From Trinickia symbiotica (GTDB taxonomy: Bacteria; Pseudomonadota; Gammaproteobacteria; Burkholderiales; Burkholderiaceae): a DNA stretch of 64,000 nt. Below, piece after piece: positions 27,224-36,347 of the stretch. The stretch's first letter is position 1, and every line of letters starts with the position of its first letter. Made by a program: the position numbers and the translations under genes. A model generated the notes under the pieces. That model had not been told where the DNA came from. It saw only the letters and a program-made list of their open reading frames with translations, and ran no database searches. The DNA lies in NCBI RefSeq assembly GCF_002934455.1, contig NZ_PTIR01000028.1, forward strand, positions 1-64,000. The letters run 5' to 3'.

Positions 27224-27736
27224 ATGGAAATCGGACAATATCAACCGAACCTCGACGGCGACGGCCTGCGTGTCGGCATCGTCCAGTCGCGCTTTAACGA
27301 GCCGGTTTGCAACGGGCTCGCCGACGCCTGCGTCGAAGAGCTCGAACGGCTCGGCGTGGCCGGCGAGGATGTCCTGCTCGTCACCGTCCCCGGCGCGCTC
27401 GAAATTCCGCTCGCGCTGCAAAAGCTCGCCGAGAGCGGGCAGTTCGACGCGCTGATCGCGCTCGGCGCCGTCGTTCGCGGCGAGACCTACCACTTCGAGC
27501 TGGTTTCGAACGAAAGCGGCAACGGCATTTCGCGCATCGCGCTCGATTTCGGCATTCCCGTCGCCAACGGTGTGCTCACGACCGATACCGACGAGCAAGC
27601 CGTCGCGCGCATGGCCGAGAAGGGCCGCGATGCCGCGCGTGTCGCCGTGGAAATGGCGAACCTTTCGGTCGCGCTCGAACAGCTGAGCGGCGACGACGAA
27701 GAAGATGAAGACGAGGAAGAAGAGGACGAGGCATGA
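27224..27736 (+). CDS. ribH: 6,7-dimethyl-8-ribityllumazine synthase
   Basis: 170 aa. [13 protein letters not shown] at the start, [14 protein letters not shown] and [16 protein letters not shown] in the middle match lumazine synthases. The catalytic His is in YHFELV. Penultimate step of riboflavin synthesis. The last 15 residues are an acidic tail (D/E only apart from the final Ala), encoded by a purine-rich stretch. It overlaps nusB by ATGA. Confidence 0.95.
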   Translation: MEIGQYQPNLDGDGLRVGIVQSRFNEPVCNGLADACVEELERLGVAGEDVLLVTVPGALEIPLALQKLAESGQFDALIALGAVVRGETYHFELVSNESGNGISRIALDFGIPVANGVLTTDTDEQAVARMAEKGRDAARVAVEMANLSVALEQLSGDDEEDEDEEEEDEA

Positions 27737-28173
27737 AGAGCGCCCGCCGCCGCTCCCGTGAACTGGCCATGCAGGGGCTGTATCAGTGGCTGCTGTCGGG
27801 TGCGCCCGCAGGCGAAATCGACGCGCAGCTGCGCGACGCGCAAGGCTTCGACAAGGCGGACACGGAGCACCTCGACGCGATCCTGCACGGCGTCATCCGC
27901 GAGTCGGCGACGCTGTCCGCCGATCTCGCGCCGTGCCTCGACCGGCCGATCGATCAGCTCTCGCCCGTCGAGCGCGCGGTGCTGCTCGTGGCCGCGTACG
28001 AGTTCAAAAGCCATCTCGACATTCCGTACCGTGTCGTCATCAACGAAGCCGTCGAGCTCGCCAAGACGTTTGGCGGCGCGGACGGCTACAAGTACGTGAA
28101 CGGCGTGCTCGACAAGCTGGCGCTGAAGCTGCGCCCCGCGGAAACGCAGGTGGGACGCGGCCAGCGCAGTTGA
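27733..28173 (+). CDS. nusB: transcription antitermination factor NusB
   Basis: 146 aa, all-helical. [21 protein letters not shown] is the RNA-binding N-terminus. The [16 protein letters not shown] block, then [19 protein letters not shown], then [12 protein letters not shown] are the family signatures. Works with NusE at boxA in rRNA transcription. Coupled to ribH by a 4-bp overlap. Confidence 0.95.
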   Translation: MKSARRRSRELAMQGLYQWLLSGAPAGEIDAQLRDAQGFDKADTEHLDAILHGVIRESATLSADLAPCLDRPIDQLSPVERAVLLVAAYEFKSHLDIPYRVVINEAVELAKTFGGADGYKYVNGVLDKLALKLRPAETQVGRGQRS

Positions 28174-28180
28174 TTTCATC

Positions 28181-29437
28181 ATGAACGCAGTGGAATCGCC
28201 CGCCTCGCCGGAGGACCTCATGGGAGGAGTCGGCGCGGCTCTCCCACACGAAGCCCGGCTCGCGTCTCCGAAACTCGCTTCCCGAATCGACGCGATCGCC
28301 CCCTTCTACGTGATGGAGCTGGCCAAGGAGGCCGCGCTGCTCGAACGCACGGGGCGCCGGATCATCCACATGGGAATCGGCGAACCCGATTTCACGGCGC
28401 CCGAGCCCGTCATTGCGGCCGCCACCGAGGCGTTGCGGCGTGGAGTCACGCAATACACGGGCGCGCTCGGCATCACGGCGCTGCGCGAAGCCATCGCGGC
28501 GCACTATGCGAGCGTCTATGGGCTCTCGATCGATCCGGCTCGGATCGTCGTGACGGCGGGCGCGTCGGCGGCATTGCTGCTCGCCTGTGCGGCACTCGTC
28601 GATCGCGACGACGAGGTGCTGATGCCCGATCCGTCCTACCCGTGCAATCGGCACTTCGTCGCGGCTACCGAGGGCAAGCCGGTGCTCGTGCCGAGCGGGC
28701 CGCATGCGCGCTTCCAGCTCACCGCGGACGACATTTCGCGGCACTGGGGGCCCCGCACGCGCGGCGTACTGCTCGCCTCGCCGTCGAATCCGACCGGCAC
28801 TTCGATCGCGCCGGCCGAACTCGAGCGCATCGTCAAAGCCGTGCGAGCACGCGGCGGCTTTACGATCGTCGATGAAATCTACCAGGGGCTCTGGTATGAC
28901 GCGCGCCCCGTTTCGGCGCTCTCTTTCGGCGACGACGTCGTCACGGTCAACAGCTTCTCGAAATACTTCAACATGACCGGCTGGCGGCTCGGCTGGCTCG
29001 TCGTCCCGCCCGCGATGATCGGGGCATTCGAGAAGCTCGCCCAGAACCTTTTCATCTGCGCTTCCGCGCTCGCGCAGCACGCCGCGCTCGCCTGCTTCGA
29101 GCCCGAGACGATCGAGATCTATGAAGCGCGTCGACTCGAGTTCAAGCGCCGCCGCGACTACCTCGTGCCGGCACTGCGGCAAATCGGCTTGTCGGTGCCC
29201 GTCATGCCTGATGGGGCGTTCTATGTCTATGCGGACTGCCGCGGCGCCCCGCATCCGGCAGCCGGCGACAGCGCGGCGCTGACGAAAGCCATCCTTCACG
29301 ATGCGGGCGTTGCGCTCGTGCCAGGTCTCGATTTTGGCAGCTACGCGCCACGCAACCACATTCGCATTTCATACGCCACCGCCTACCCGCTGCTGGAAGA
29401 AGCCGTCGCGCGGCTCGGGCGGCTCTTCGGGCGCTGA
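28181..29437 (+). CDS. class I/II PLP-dependent aminotransferase
   Basis: 418 aa. GIGEPDFTAPEPV is the N-terminal substrate motif, SNPTGT the mid motif, and NSFSKYFNMTGWRLGW contains the PLP lysine; the terminal Arg is in HIRISYA. Expected to be an aspartate/alanine-type aminotransferase of subgroup I-gamma. It follows nusB by 7 bp and may be cotranscribed, but the function need not be related. MGGVG at 28220 is a possible alternative start. Confidence 0.9.
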   Translation: MNAVESPASPEDLMGGVGAALPHEARLASPKLASRIDAIAPFYVMELAKEAALLERTGRRIIHMGIGEPDFTAPEPVIAAATEALRRGVTQYTGALGITALREAIAAHYASVYGLSIDPARIVVTAGASAALLLACAALVDRDDEVLMPDPSYPCNRHFVAATEGKPVLVPSGPHARFQLTADDISRHWGPRTRGVLLASPSNPTGTSIAPAELERIVKAVRARGGFTIVDEIYQGLWYDARPVSALSFGDDVVTVNSFSKYFNMTGWRLGWLVVPPAMIGAFEKLAQNLFICASALAQHAALACFEPETIEIYEARRLEFKRRRDYLVPALRQIGLSVPVMPDGAFYVYADCRGAPHPAAGDSAALTKAILHDAGVALVPGLDFGSYAPRNHIRISYATAYPLLEEAVARLGRLFGR

Positions 29438-29480
29438 GTTCGGCGCAAGTGCCGCCGGCCATTCGAGTGGGAAAGCGAAC

Positions 29481-29498
29481 GCGCGCCGAGAGGCGCGC
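29481..29498. terminator. hairpin between convergent genes
   Basis: Perfect 7-bp GCGCGCC/GGCGCGC stem with a GAGA tetraloop in the 115-bp gap between the aminotransferase and transglycosylase genes. No U-tract. Confidence 0.35.
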
Positions 29499-29552
29499 GA
29501 GAGCGGAGGAGCCGAGCGCTTGCGCGCGCCAGCCAGAAAGCGGAGCCCTTAC

Positions 29553-30680
29553 TTACGACGCAAGCTCGGCCGAATTGACATGCGGCGCGCTCGCGCTCGT
29601 ATCGTCGGATTGCGACGACGTGGGCGCCGCCGGGGAGTTCGCCTTCGCCGCCCCGGCAGCGGCAGCGGGATGGCCGCCATTCATCGCGACTTGCACGCGC
29701 TTCGACGTCGACGCGACGACGGGATGCGTCGGCGCCTGCGGCGCGTTCACGGGCACCTGCCGGCCACGCGCGACGTCGCGCAGGCGCGAGCGCTCGGCCA
29801 TCACCTTGGCGCCGTAGCCGCCGTCGTCGCTCGATGTCGATCCTACATAGAGACGAAGTCCGTCGGGGAGCGAGCCGCCGCGCGCGATGCAGTCTTTCAG
29901 CACGAGCGCCCCGACCGTGATGTTCGCGAGCGGCTGAAGTGCAGCGGATTGACCGCCGAAATACTGAAACTTATCGGAGTGAACCTTCGACATCACCTGC
30001 ATCAGACCGCGCGCGCCGACACCACTTTCAGCGTAGGGATTGAACCCCGATTCGATCGCCATCACGGCAAGCAGCAGGAGCGGGTCGAGACCGACTTGGC
30101 GCCCCGTTTCGAAGGCCGCCTTCACGAGATCGCTGACCGGCTCTTGGGCGACGTGATAGCGCCGCGCGATGTACGACGCGACGAGGGCCTGCTCACGGAC
30201 GGAGACAAGCACGCGGTCGTCGCGCGCGTCGGGGGCGACACGCTGCGACGAGACCATCTTTGCGAGGAAATCGAGACTCGCGGCCGAACGACCGTCGAGC
30301 GCGCCGGGTCCGCTCACGGGCAGCCCGCTCGCGCCGCTACCGTCGAACGCGCCGTCATAGCGCGTGTTGTCGAAACCGGGCTCGGCCGCCGCGACCGAAT
30401 CTTCGCTGGCAACCGCGTTCGCGGGCGCGAAGGGCGGCAGCGGGTGCCCGCTCAGGAGCCGCGCCGGGCCGGCCTCGACGGCAGCGCTCAGCACGGGCAT
30501 GAGCTGGGCCGCGAGCGTGCCGCGCACGGTCGGCAACAGCCAGAGCATGAGCGCGATCGCGATGGCGCAAGCGCCGACGATGCTGAGCAGAAGGTGGCTG
30601 ACACGCGTCCCGCGGTGCAGCGCAGCGCGAACGGCAAGCGCTAAACGCGCATCGGGACGCCACGATAACCAAGCATTCAT
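29553..30680 (-). CDS. membrane-anchored lytic transglycosylase (SLT domain)
   Basis: 375 aa. A transmembrane anchor (VSHLLLSIVGACAIAIALMLWLL) near residue 27 precedes an SLT catalytic domain at about 190-290: AVMAIESGFNPYAES with the catalytic Glu, then GARGLMQVM. The C-terminal 70 residues are Ala/Pro/Ser-rich and low in complexity. It cleaves peptidoglycan to anhydromuropeptides in the periplasm. About 215 bp upstream on the same strand an unannotated RNA ends at a strong terminator, so the gene may sit behind it. Confidence 0.9.
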   Translation of the reverse strand: MNAWLSWRPDARLALAVRAALHRGTRVSHLLLSIVGACAIAIALMLWLLPTVRGTLAAQLMPVLSAAVEAGPARLLSGHPLPPFAPANAVASEDSVAAAEPGFDNTRYDGAFDGSGASGLPVSGPGALDGRSAASLDFLAKMVSSQRVAPDARDDRVLVSVREQALVASYIARRYHVAQEPVSDLVKAAFETGRQVGLDPLLLLAVMAIESGFNPYAESGVGARGLMQVMSKVHSDKFQYFGGQSAALQPLANITVGALVLKDCIARGGSLPDGLRLYVGSTSSDDGGYGAKVMAERSRLRDVARGRQVPVNAPQAPTHPVVASTSKRVQVAMNGGHPAAAAGAAKANSPAAPTSSQSDDTSASAPHVNSAELAS

Positions 30681-30895
30681 TCAGTTCTCCCATTGAGCAT
30701 GGCTTGCCGAGCGATGAAGCCGAGCATCGAGCGCTCGTGTTGCAAGCCAAGGCGTCGCGGGCCTTGGTTGGGACCGGGGCGACGCCGGGATACGGCGAAG
30801 TGTCGTTGGTTACGACACCGACCGTGTGGAGAGCCACGTCGGAGCAAAAGGACCGGCGGCGCGCCGTGCGGCGTGCACGCGGGTGGCTCTCACGC

Positions 30896-30928
30896 AAAAA
30901 ACGCCAGCGGCCACAACGAGGCGCTGGC
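30896..30928 (-). terminator. intrinsic terminator of the small RNA
   Basis: On the minus strand GCCAGCG, a 12-nt loop, CGCTGGC and then a run of six T (30901-30896). Confidence 0.8.
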
Positions 30929-31045
30929 AATGGCAACCAACTAATCGGACCGTGTAACGCCGTGCAGGGGCGGCGTACGGTGACGCGCGTTGCGTCTATG
31001 ACCGGGGGAAAGTGAACTCGAACCGCTTGGCCCTGCAGCCAATGC
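30896..31045 (-). ncRNA. candidate small RNA with own promoter and terminator
   Basis: In the 630-bp gap between the transglycosylase and ubiD, the minus strand carries a strong promoter (TTGACG, 16 bp, TAGAAT), then about 150 nt without a good coding frame, then an intrinsic terminator ending in six U. Internal structure includes a UUGGC/GCCAA hairpin near the 5' end, a GACGC/GCGUC hairpin, and CGCCG/CGGCG around a CCCCUGCA loop. 6S RNA or another structured RNA is possible, but I cannot match it to a family from memory. The 5' boundary is estimated as about 7 nt downstream of the -10. Confidence 0.6.
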
Positions 31046-31310
31046 GGACGGATTCTAGCAGGGTTTTATAGATCGTCAATGCTACAAAAACGAAAATCTA
31101 TGACAAAAAGTAATTAAAGTCTGGCCAGAATCGGCCGAAAACTACGCTCCACGCGCGTTTCGGCGACTTTTACCGGGTGGGTCGATCAGGGTAGGAACAT
31201 GCGATCAGTCCCCGCCGCGAGTAAAATCGCAGGCCACTCAGCGCCGGTCATCGACCGTCCGAAACCGACGCTTCACCGCGCCGCCGATGCGGCGCAAAAA
31301 TCGTAAGACC
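31046..31310. other. rest of the transglycosylase-ubiD gap
   Basis: AT-rich near 31060-31130, where the small-RNA promoter lies and where rightward ubiD transcription probably also starts. No coding frame is supported. 30681-30895, between the RNA terminator and the transglycosylase start, also shows nothing I recognise. Confidence 0.4.
31052..31079 (-). promoter_or_regulatory. sigma-70 promoter of the small RNA
   Basis: Reading leftwards: TTGACG at 31079-31074, 16-bp AT-rich spacer, TAGAAT at 31057-31052. It is the closest match to a consensus promoter in the window. Confidence 0.75.
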
Positions 31311-32885
31311 ATGAAATACAAAGACTTGCGCGACTTCACCGGTCGCCTCGAGGAAGCCGGCGAACTGCGCCGCATCCGCCAGCCCGTCTCGCCGGTGCTC
31401 GAGATGACTGAGCTCTGCGATCGCGTGCTGCGCGCCGGCGGGCCCGCCCTGCTCTTCGATGCCCCGCCCGGCTACGCGTTTCCGGTCCTCGGCAATCTGT
31501 TCGGCACGACGCGCCGGATCGCGCTCGGCATGGGCATCGACGAGACGGCGGCCGCCAGCGACGACGCGGCGCTGCACTCGTTGCGCGACGTCGGCCGACT
31601 GCTGTCGGCGCTGAAGGAACCGGAGCCGCCGCGCGGGCTGCGCGACGCGGGCAAGCTTCTCACGCTCGCGAAGGCAGTCTGGGACATGGCGCCGAAGACG
31701 GTCAGCGCCCCGCCCTGCCAGGAGGTCGTGCTCGAAGGGAACGACGTCGATCTCGCCAAGCTGCCGATACAAACCTGCTGGCCCGGCGATGCCGCCCCGC
31801 TCGTCACGTGGGGCCTCACGGTCACGCGTGGGCCGAACAAGACGCGGCAGAACCTCGGGATCTACCGCCAGCAGTTGATCGGCCGCAACAAGCTCATCAT
31901 GCGTTGGCTCGCGCACCGCGGCGGAGCGCTCGATTTCCGCGAGTTCGCTCTGAAAAACCCGGGCAAGCCTTATCCCGTGGCGGTCGTGCTCGGCGCCGAT
32001 CCGGCGACGATACTCGGTGCCGTCACGCCCGTGCCGGATACCCTCTCCGAATACCAGTTCGCGGGACTCTTGCGAGGCGGACGCACGGAGCTCGCCAAAT
32101 GCCTGACGCCCGGCGTCGATACGTTGCAGGTGCCGGCGCGGGCGGAGATCGTTCTTGAAGGGTTCATCCATCCGCAAACCGACGAGCCGCCGGCCACGCC
32201 GCCCGGCGCGCCTCCACGGCCGCATCAAAGCGCGACCGCTCGGTACGAGCATGCGCTGGAAGGACCGTACGGCGATCACACGGGCTACTACAACGAGCAG
32301 GACTGGTTCCCCGTCTTCACGGTCGAACGGATCACCATGCGCCGCGACGCCGTCTACCACTCCACCTACACCGGCAAGCCGCCTGACGAGCCCGCGATGC
32401 TCGGCGTCGCGCTCAACGAAGTGCTGGTGCCGATTCTGCAAAAGCAATTTCCCGAGATCACGGACTTTTATCTGCCGCCCGAGGGATGCAGCTACCGGAT
32501 GGCGATCGTGCAAATGAAGAAGAGCTATCCGGGTCATGCAAAGCGCGTGATGTTCGGCGTCTGGAGCTTTCTGCGTCAGTTCATGTATACGAAGTTCATC
32601 GTCGTGGTCGACGAAGACGTGAACGTCCGCGATTGGAAAGAGGTGGTGTGGGCCATCACGACGCGCATCGATCCTGCGCGCGATACCGTGCTCGTCGAGA
32701 ACACGCCGATCGACTATCTCGATTTCGCGTCGCCCGTATCGGGCCTTGGGTCGAAGATGGGGCTCGACGCGACGAACAAGTGGCCTGGCGAAACCGATCG
32801 CGAATGGGGCCGTCCGATCGAGATGGACCCGGCCGTGAAAGCGCGCATCGATTCGCTTTGGGAACAGTTGGGCTTCGGCCGTTGA
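31311..32885 (+). CDS. ubiD: 4-hydroxy-3-polyprenylbenzoate decarboxylase
   Basis: 524 aa. The ATG at 31311 ([19 protein letters not shown]) is the family's usual beginning; a start eight codons upstream only adds basic residues. UbiD-fold features: [14 protein letters not shown], the [13 protein letters not shown] region, and the conserved segment around GHTGYYN / EGPYGDHTG. The enzyme removes the carboxyl group in ubiquinone synthesis using prenylated FMN made by UbiX. Length is normal for UbiD (about 500). Confidence 0.94.
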   Translation: MKYKDLRDFTGRLEEAGELRRIRQPVSPVLEMTELCDRVLRAGGPALLFDAPPGYAFPVLGNLFGTTRRIALGMGIDETAAASDDAALHSLRDVGRLLSALKEPEPPRGLRDAGKLLTLAKAVWDMAPKTVSAPPCQEVVLEGNDVDLAKLPIQTCWPGDAAPLVTWGLTVTRGPNKTRQNLGIYRQQLIGRNKLIMRWLAHRGGALDFREFALKNPGKPYPVAVVLGADPATILGAVTPVPDTLSEYQFAGLLRGGRTELAKCLTPGVDTLQVPARAEIVLEGFIHPQTDEPPATPPGAPPRPHQSATARYEHALEGPYGDHTGYYNEQDWFPVFTVERITMRRDAVYHSTYTGKPPDEPAMLGVALNEVLVPILQKQFPEITDFYLPPEGCSYRMAIVQMKKSYPGHAKRVMFGVWSFLRQFMYTKFIVVVDEDVNVRDWKEVVWAITTRIDPARDTVLVENTPIDYLDFASPVSGLGSKMGLDATNKWPGETDREWGRPIEMDPAVKARIDSLWEQLGFGR

Positions 32886-32989
32886 CGCACCTGCGGCGAG
32901 AGTCGAACAGGGTCGAGCCGATCTCGTCGCGTCACCGCGTTCACAACCTACGATCGAACAGATAGCAGCAGATAGCCGATAGCGCACGC

Positions 32990-33664
32990 ATGCATTCCGC
33001 CTCCATGTTGTCGAACGGTTTTTTTCTTTCACTCTCCCTTTGTCTCGACATCGGGCTCGTGAATGTCGCGATCTTGTCGCTGACGCTCTCGCGCGGCTTC
33101 AAGCCCGGGTTCTGGCTCGGGCTCGGCTCGTGTTTCGGCGATCTCGCGTACGCGGTGCTCGCCCTTGCCGGCATGGCGGCACTGCTGCGCTTCGACGCGG
33201 TACGCTGGCTCGTATGGGTCGGCGGGGGCGCAATGTTGCTCTATCTGACGTGGAAGATGGCGCGCGAAGCGCTTTTCTCGAAGGCCCCGCCTTCAGTCGC
33301 GGCACCCGATCAACCAACGCTCGCCGGAGTATCGACGGGAAGGTCCTCGCGTGAGTTCGCGCGCGGCGTGATGCTCGCCATATCGTCGCCCTCGGCGATC
33401 GTCTGGTTCGCGGCCGTGGGCGGCGCGCTCATCGCGAAAGCCGGCGCGACTGATGCGCGCGCCGCGTCGATCTTTCTCGGCGGCTTCTTTCTCGGTGGAC
33501 TTTGCTGGACGCTTTTTCTTTGCGCGCTCGCGAGCCAAGGCCGCAAGCGCGCCGGCGCCGGGCTGCTGCGCGCCTGCCATATCGCTTCGGCCGTGCTGTT
33601 CGCTTATCTATCCTATAGCGTCATCGTCGACGGATACCGCAGCCTGGTGATGCAAGGCGCCTGA
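32990..33664 (+). CDS. LysE/RhtB family exporter
   Basis: 224 aa with six predicted helices. The opening FFLSLSLCLDIGLVNVAILSLTLSRGFKPGFWLGLGSCFGD corresponds to the LysE N-terminal block with the conserved GP-type region replaced by GLVN. The middle has a loop rich in Ser/Ala/Pro, then SSPSAIVWFAAVGG. Expected to export an amino acid or derivative. MLSNGF at 33005 is an alternative start. Confidence 0.82.
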   Translation: MHSASMLSNGFFLSLSLCLDIGLVNVAILSLTLSRGFKPGFWLGLGSCFGDLAYAVLALAGMAALLRFDAVRWLVWVGGGAMLLYLTWKMAREALFSKAPPSVAAPDQPTLAGVSTGRSSREFARGVMLAISSPSAIVWFAAVGGALIAKAGATDARAASIFLGGFFLGGLCWTLFLCALASQGRKRAGAGLLRACHIASAVLFAYLSYSVIVDGYRSLVMQGA

Positions 33665-33676
33665 CGGACCGGAATG

Positions 33677-33715
33677 AAAACGGCGCAGCGCGGCTTTGGA
33701 GGCCGCGATGCGCCG
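33677..33715 (-). terminator. terminator of the PXPV gene
   Basis: CGGCGCA-N-CGCGGC pairs with GCCGCG-N-TGCGCCG (33681-33715), one mismatched pair, and is followed on the minus strand by TTTT (33680-33677). It lies 57 bp beyond the PXPV stop and faces the LysE gene, so it may serve both. Confidence 0.6.
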
Positions 33716-33771
33716 GTCGAGAGCGGCGTTTGCCGCAGTGCGCGGTACTTTATCAGGTCCCGCTTGATGCC

Positions 33772-34050
33772 TTACCACTCACGCCAATGGCGATGATGCC
33801 GCCAATAGGGACGTCCCCAATAGCCGCCGACATACACGCCGGGCGGAGGCGCGTAGACCACAGGTGGCGGAGGCGCATAGTAGACGGGTGGCGGAGGCGC
33901 GTAATAGACAGGCGGCGGCGGAGCATACACAGGATACGCGGGCGCCACCGGCACGCCGATGCCGACCCCGATCGAGACATGCGCCTGCGCCGTCGCGGCG
34001 AACCCCGCGCCGAGCGCAGCGACAGCCAGCAACGAGACGAGCTTTTTCAT
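33772..34050 (-). CDS. PXPV-repeat secreted protein
   Basis: 92 aa. The signal peptide ends AATAQA. The mature part begins HVSIGVGIGVPVAPAYPVYAP and continues with three near-identical VYYAPPPP units, then a Gly/Tyr segment and a basic, aromatic end (WRHHRHWREW). Proteins with PxPV repeats are found in Burkholderia-type bacteria; function unknown, probably periplasmic or cell-envelope. Confidence 0.85.
   Translation of the reverse strand: MKKLVSLLAVAALGAGFAATAQAHVSIGVGIGVPVAPAYPVYAPPPPVYYAPPPPVYYAPPPPVVYAPPPGVYVGGYWGRPYWRHHRHWREW
33846..33930 (-). repeat. 24-bp in-frame tandem repeat in the PXPV gene
   Basis: About three copies of a 24-bp unit encoding VYYAPPPP, with a few silent or conservative changes. 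Unit length is a multiple of three, so slippage would change protein length but keep the frame. Confidence 0.7.
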
Positions 34051-34413
34051 TTGTTTCCCCTAGCAGCGCACGCATACGGCGGCGATCGACGATCGGCCGC
34101 CGCACGGCGCCTTACCGTCTCTAATGTATAGAAAAAGGGGCGTCGCCGCCGTTTTCATGTGTTTCAAAATGCAATCGGGGGCGGATGCGCGCAGTGCGGT
34201 CTGCGCGGCAGGAAGTCGAGTGGGAGGCGAACGATCGGCTTTTACCGATCGCCCGGCGTCATCGCCCAAACGATCGGTAATGTTTCATTACAAAATGATC
34301 GGCGCAGGCAGGGCGCTGGCGACGCGCTCCTGCCGATGGGCGCGGGCTGCGCAATATCACGGTACGGCCGTGCGCCGCGGGCTGATCGGATCGAGAGCCG
34401 TCTCTCGCGCACG
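34051..34413. other. gap without supported gene
   Basis: Upstream region of the PXPV gene. It contains CGATCGG and CCGATCG around CTTTTA (about 34230-34250) and another CGATCGG copy near 34271. These could be regulatory; I see no coding frame. Confidence 0.4.
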
Positions 34414-34575
34414 TCATCCGACCTTCACGTAGGTGAATTCGCGCGTGATGCTGGGCGGCACATAGGCTTCCCCGATCTTGACGCGCGGGGTCAGGCGTTT
34501 GCGCTGGTCCCACCAGAGCCGACGTTGAGAGCGGCTGAGAAACCTCAGGTGCTTGCGATAGGAAAAGACGTTCAT
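34414..34575 (-). CDS. 53-aa basic protein of unknown function
   Basis: MNVFSYRKHLRFLSRSQRR, then LWWDQRKRLTPRV, then KIGEAYVPPSITREFTY and a short tail. It is strongly supported by a GGAGG ribosome site five bases before the ATG. Very basic N-terminal half, Trp pair in the middle, no signal peptide. The longer frame in this register (to 34875) lacks a ribosome site and reads as junk upstream of this ATG. I do not recognise a family. Confidence 0.6.
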   Translation of the reverse strand: MNVFSYRKHLRFLSRSQRRLWWDQRKRLTPRVKIGEAYVPPSITREFTYVKVG

Positions 34576-35367
34576 CGCTACCTCCACAGGTGATTGCACA
34601 CAGGAACTATCCGAGGAACGAAATTGCGACTTCATCCGTACCTTCATCCACCTACTGGGTGCCGCGCGATCCGACGATCGCACAAGCCATCGGGCAACCC
34701 GACCGGCGCCTATACTGCATGGAGCGTGCCAGTTTCCTGTCGAATGGCGCGCCTCCCCTACATACGACCCTTGACTGCAACCGGCGAGTATCAGCATGAA
34801 CCCCCGTGTTGCGCTGCAACCACGGCGTCGGCAAAGGCGACTCGCCTTCGCGTCGACCCGGCGCCGAAACGTCACTTTTTCCGTCGAACGGATTCATTCA
34901 TGGCACAAATGCCACGCTTCTCGTGCACTTTTTTACCAATCTTCGCCGTCGATTTCTTCAACGCGCTTCTTCGCAGTGTCGCCGCCGCGCCTCGCCGCCG
35001 CACGGTCCGTGGAACGCGTCGGCTGGCCCGGTCAGCCCACCCGGAGTTTCCCGAGATGACTTTTTCCCGCTTTTGTCGTTGAGGACGATTGCCGCGTTCG
35101 CTCGCCGAACCCGCGGCTTCGTCTTACCGATGTCGTCTTTTTAGACGTTCGCGGCGGGGGGATCGGTACGATCGCGAACAGATGTGTGGTTTCGCGCAAG
35201 GCCGGCCCGTAGGCACAATCGCCCGCCCGAGATGCAAGCCTGAATTAACCCGTGATATGGTGACGGCCAGCGCCCGGCGCGAATGGGACGCGAACCGGAC
35301 GCACACCGACGCAAATTGGCCTTGCCGCCACGACAATTCGACGAAAACGCAAGAATAAGGACCCAAG
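34576..35367. other. 792-bp gap without supported gene
   Basis: All frames here look like chance translation. On the minus strand around 34900-35010 a short lysine-rich stretch reads ALKKSTAKIGKKV but has no start or ribosome site that I can support. An AAGGA site precedes the YggT gene at the right end. Confidence 0.4.
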
Positions 35368-35931
35368 ATGTTCGGCGATATCGCCCGCTTTCTACTCAAT
35401 ACGGTATTTACCCTGTTCGGCGCAGCGCTCCTCTTGCGCGCGTGGATGCTCGCGGTTCGGATGCCGCCTTATAACCCCGTGGCGCACGCCGTGATGCAGG
35501 CGACGAACTGGCTCGTGCTGCCGCTCAGGCACGTCTTCAAGACCACGCGCGGGATCGATTGGGCCAGCCTCGTCGCCGCCTTGATCGCCGCGGTCGTCTA
35601 TGTGGCGCTGATGGTGTTCATTTCGGGCGTCGATCCGCTCGGGCTCGCGCCCATCGTTGCGGTGGTCGCGCTGCTCACGCTCGTCAAATGGGCACTGAAC
35701 CTGCTGATCTGGCTGACGATCCTGATGGCGCTGCTGTCGTGGCTCAATCCGCACTCGCCCGCCATGCCGATCCTCTATCAGCTGACGGCGCCGTTTCTCG
35801 ATCCGCTGCGCCGCGTCCTTCCGCATTTCGGCGGCATCGACCTTTCGCCGATCCTGCTGTTCGTCATCGTTCAGGTGTTGCTGATGATCGTGACGCGCGT
35901 GGCCGTCTCGCTGACGTTCTTCAGCATTTAA
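35368..35931 (+). CDS. YggT family membrane protein
   Basis: 187 aa with two YggT units, each two helices around a polar loop: the first ends with RMPPYNPVAHAVMQATNWLVLPLRHVF, the second contains LSWLNPHSPAMPILYQLTAPFLDPLRRVLP. This is the typical YggT motif (N-P followed by LT-x-P-x-L-x-P-x-R). Integral inner-membrane protein; in many bacteria linked to cell division or osmotic stress. Usually in the proC region, which is absent here. Confidence 0.85.
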   Translation: MFGDIARFLLNTVFTLFGAALLLRAWMLAVRMPPYNPVAHAVMQATNWLVLPLRHVFKTTRGIDWASLVAALIAAVVYVALMVFISGVDPLGLAPIVAVVALLTLVKWALNLLIWLTILMALLSWLNPHSPAMPILYQLTAPFLDPLRRVLPHFGGIDLSPILLFVIVQVLLMIVTRVAVSLTFFSI

Positions 35932-35950
35932 GGTCGCGGCCGTTCGGGTT

Positions 35951-36283
35951 TTAGACCGATTCGCCGCCACCGATGACGCCGAAGCGCGCCGGTATGATCG
36001 CGTAGATCGCGCGCGCTTTCTCCTGCGCGACGCGCTCGATCAGCCGCTGCGCCTCGGCCTCCGTCACGACGAACTCCACTTCGACCGCGAGCGAGCCTTG
36101 TAGCTCGAAAAAACGGTCTTCGTGCAGGACCCGGTGCTTGCCGAAACCCGCCATCGCCCGAAAAGCCGATCCGCCTGTGACGCCCATCTGATTCGCTTCG
36201 TCGAGCAACCACTCCCACAGCGGCTTCCAGTGCAGTCGATGGTTCTCGTGAACGTAGAAGCGCAAAAGCACATGGTCGTCCAT
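35951..36283 (-). CDS. DUF190 family protein
   Basis: 110 aa. LRFYVHENHRLHWKPLWEWLLDEANQMGVTGGSAFRAMAGFG is the DUF190 signature (a PII-like ferredoxin fold). It follows crcB by 64 bp on the same strand; crcB-DUF190 pairing is frequent, and both lie behind the fluoride riboswitch. It may modulate the fluoride channel; that is inference. Confidence 0.87.
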   Translation of the reverse strand: MDDHVLLRFYVHENHRLHWKPLWEWLLDEANQMGVTGGSAFRAMAGFGKHRVLHEDRFFELQGSLAVEVEFVVTEAEAQRLIERVAQEKARAIYAIIPARFGVIGGGESV

Positions 36284-36347
36284 GATGGTCTCCCGCCAGC
36301 GGCGGCCGTCCCCGCATCAGCGAGGGCAGCGCAATTTCAGCCGATCG

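Noticed and set aside
30355-30936. minus-strand frame reaching into the small-RNA terminator
   Set aside because: Its 3' part is out of frame with the transglycosylase and its 5' part crosses the terminator; reads as junk.
30896-31045. identification of the small RNA as 6S, tmRNA or a known riboswitch
   Set aside because: I could not match the conserved cores of 6S, TPP, cobalamin, glycine, FMN or guanidine RNAs, so it is left unassigned.
31248-33032. 594-codon minus-strand frame over ubiD
   Set aside because: Antisense shadow of ubiD.
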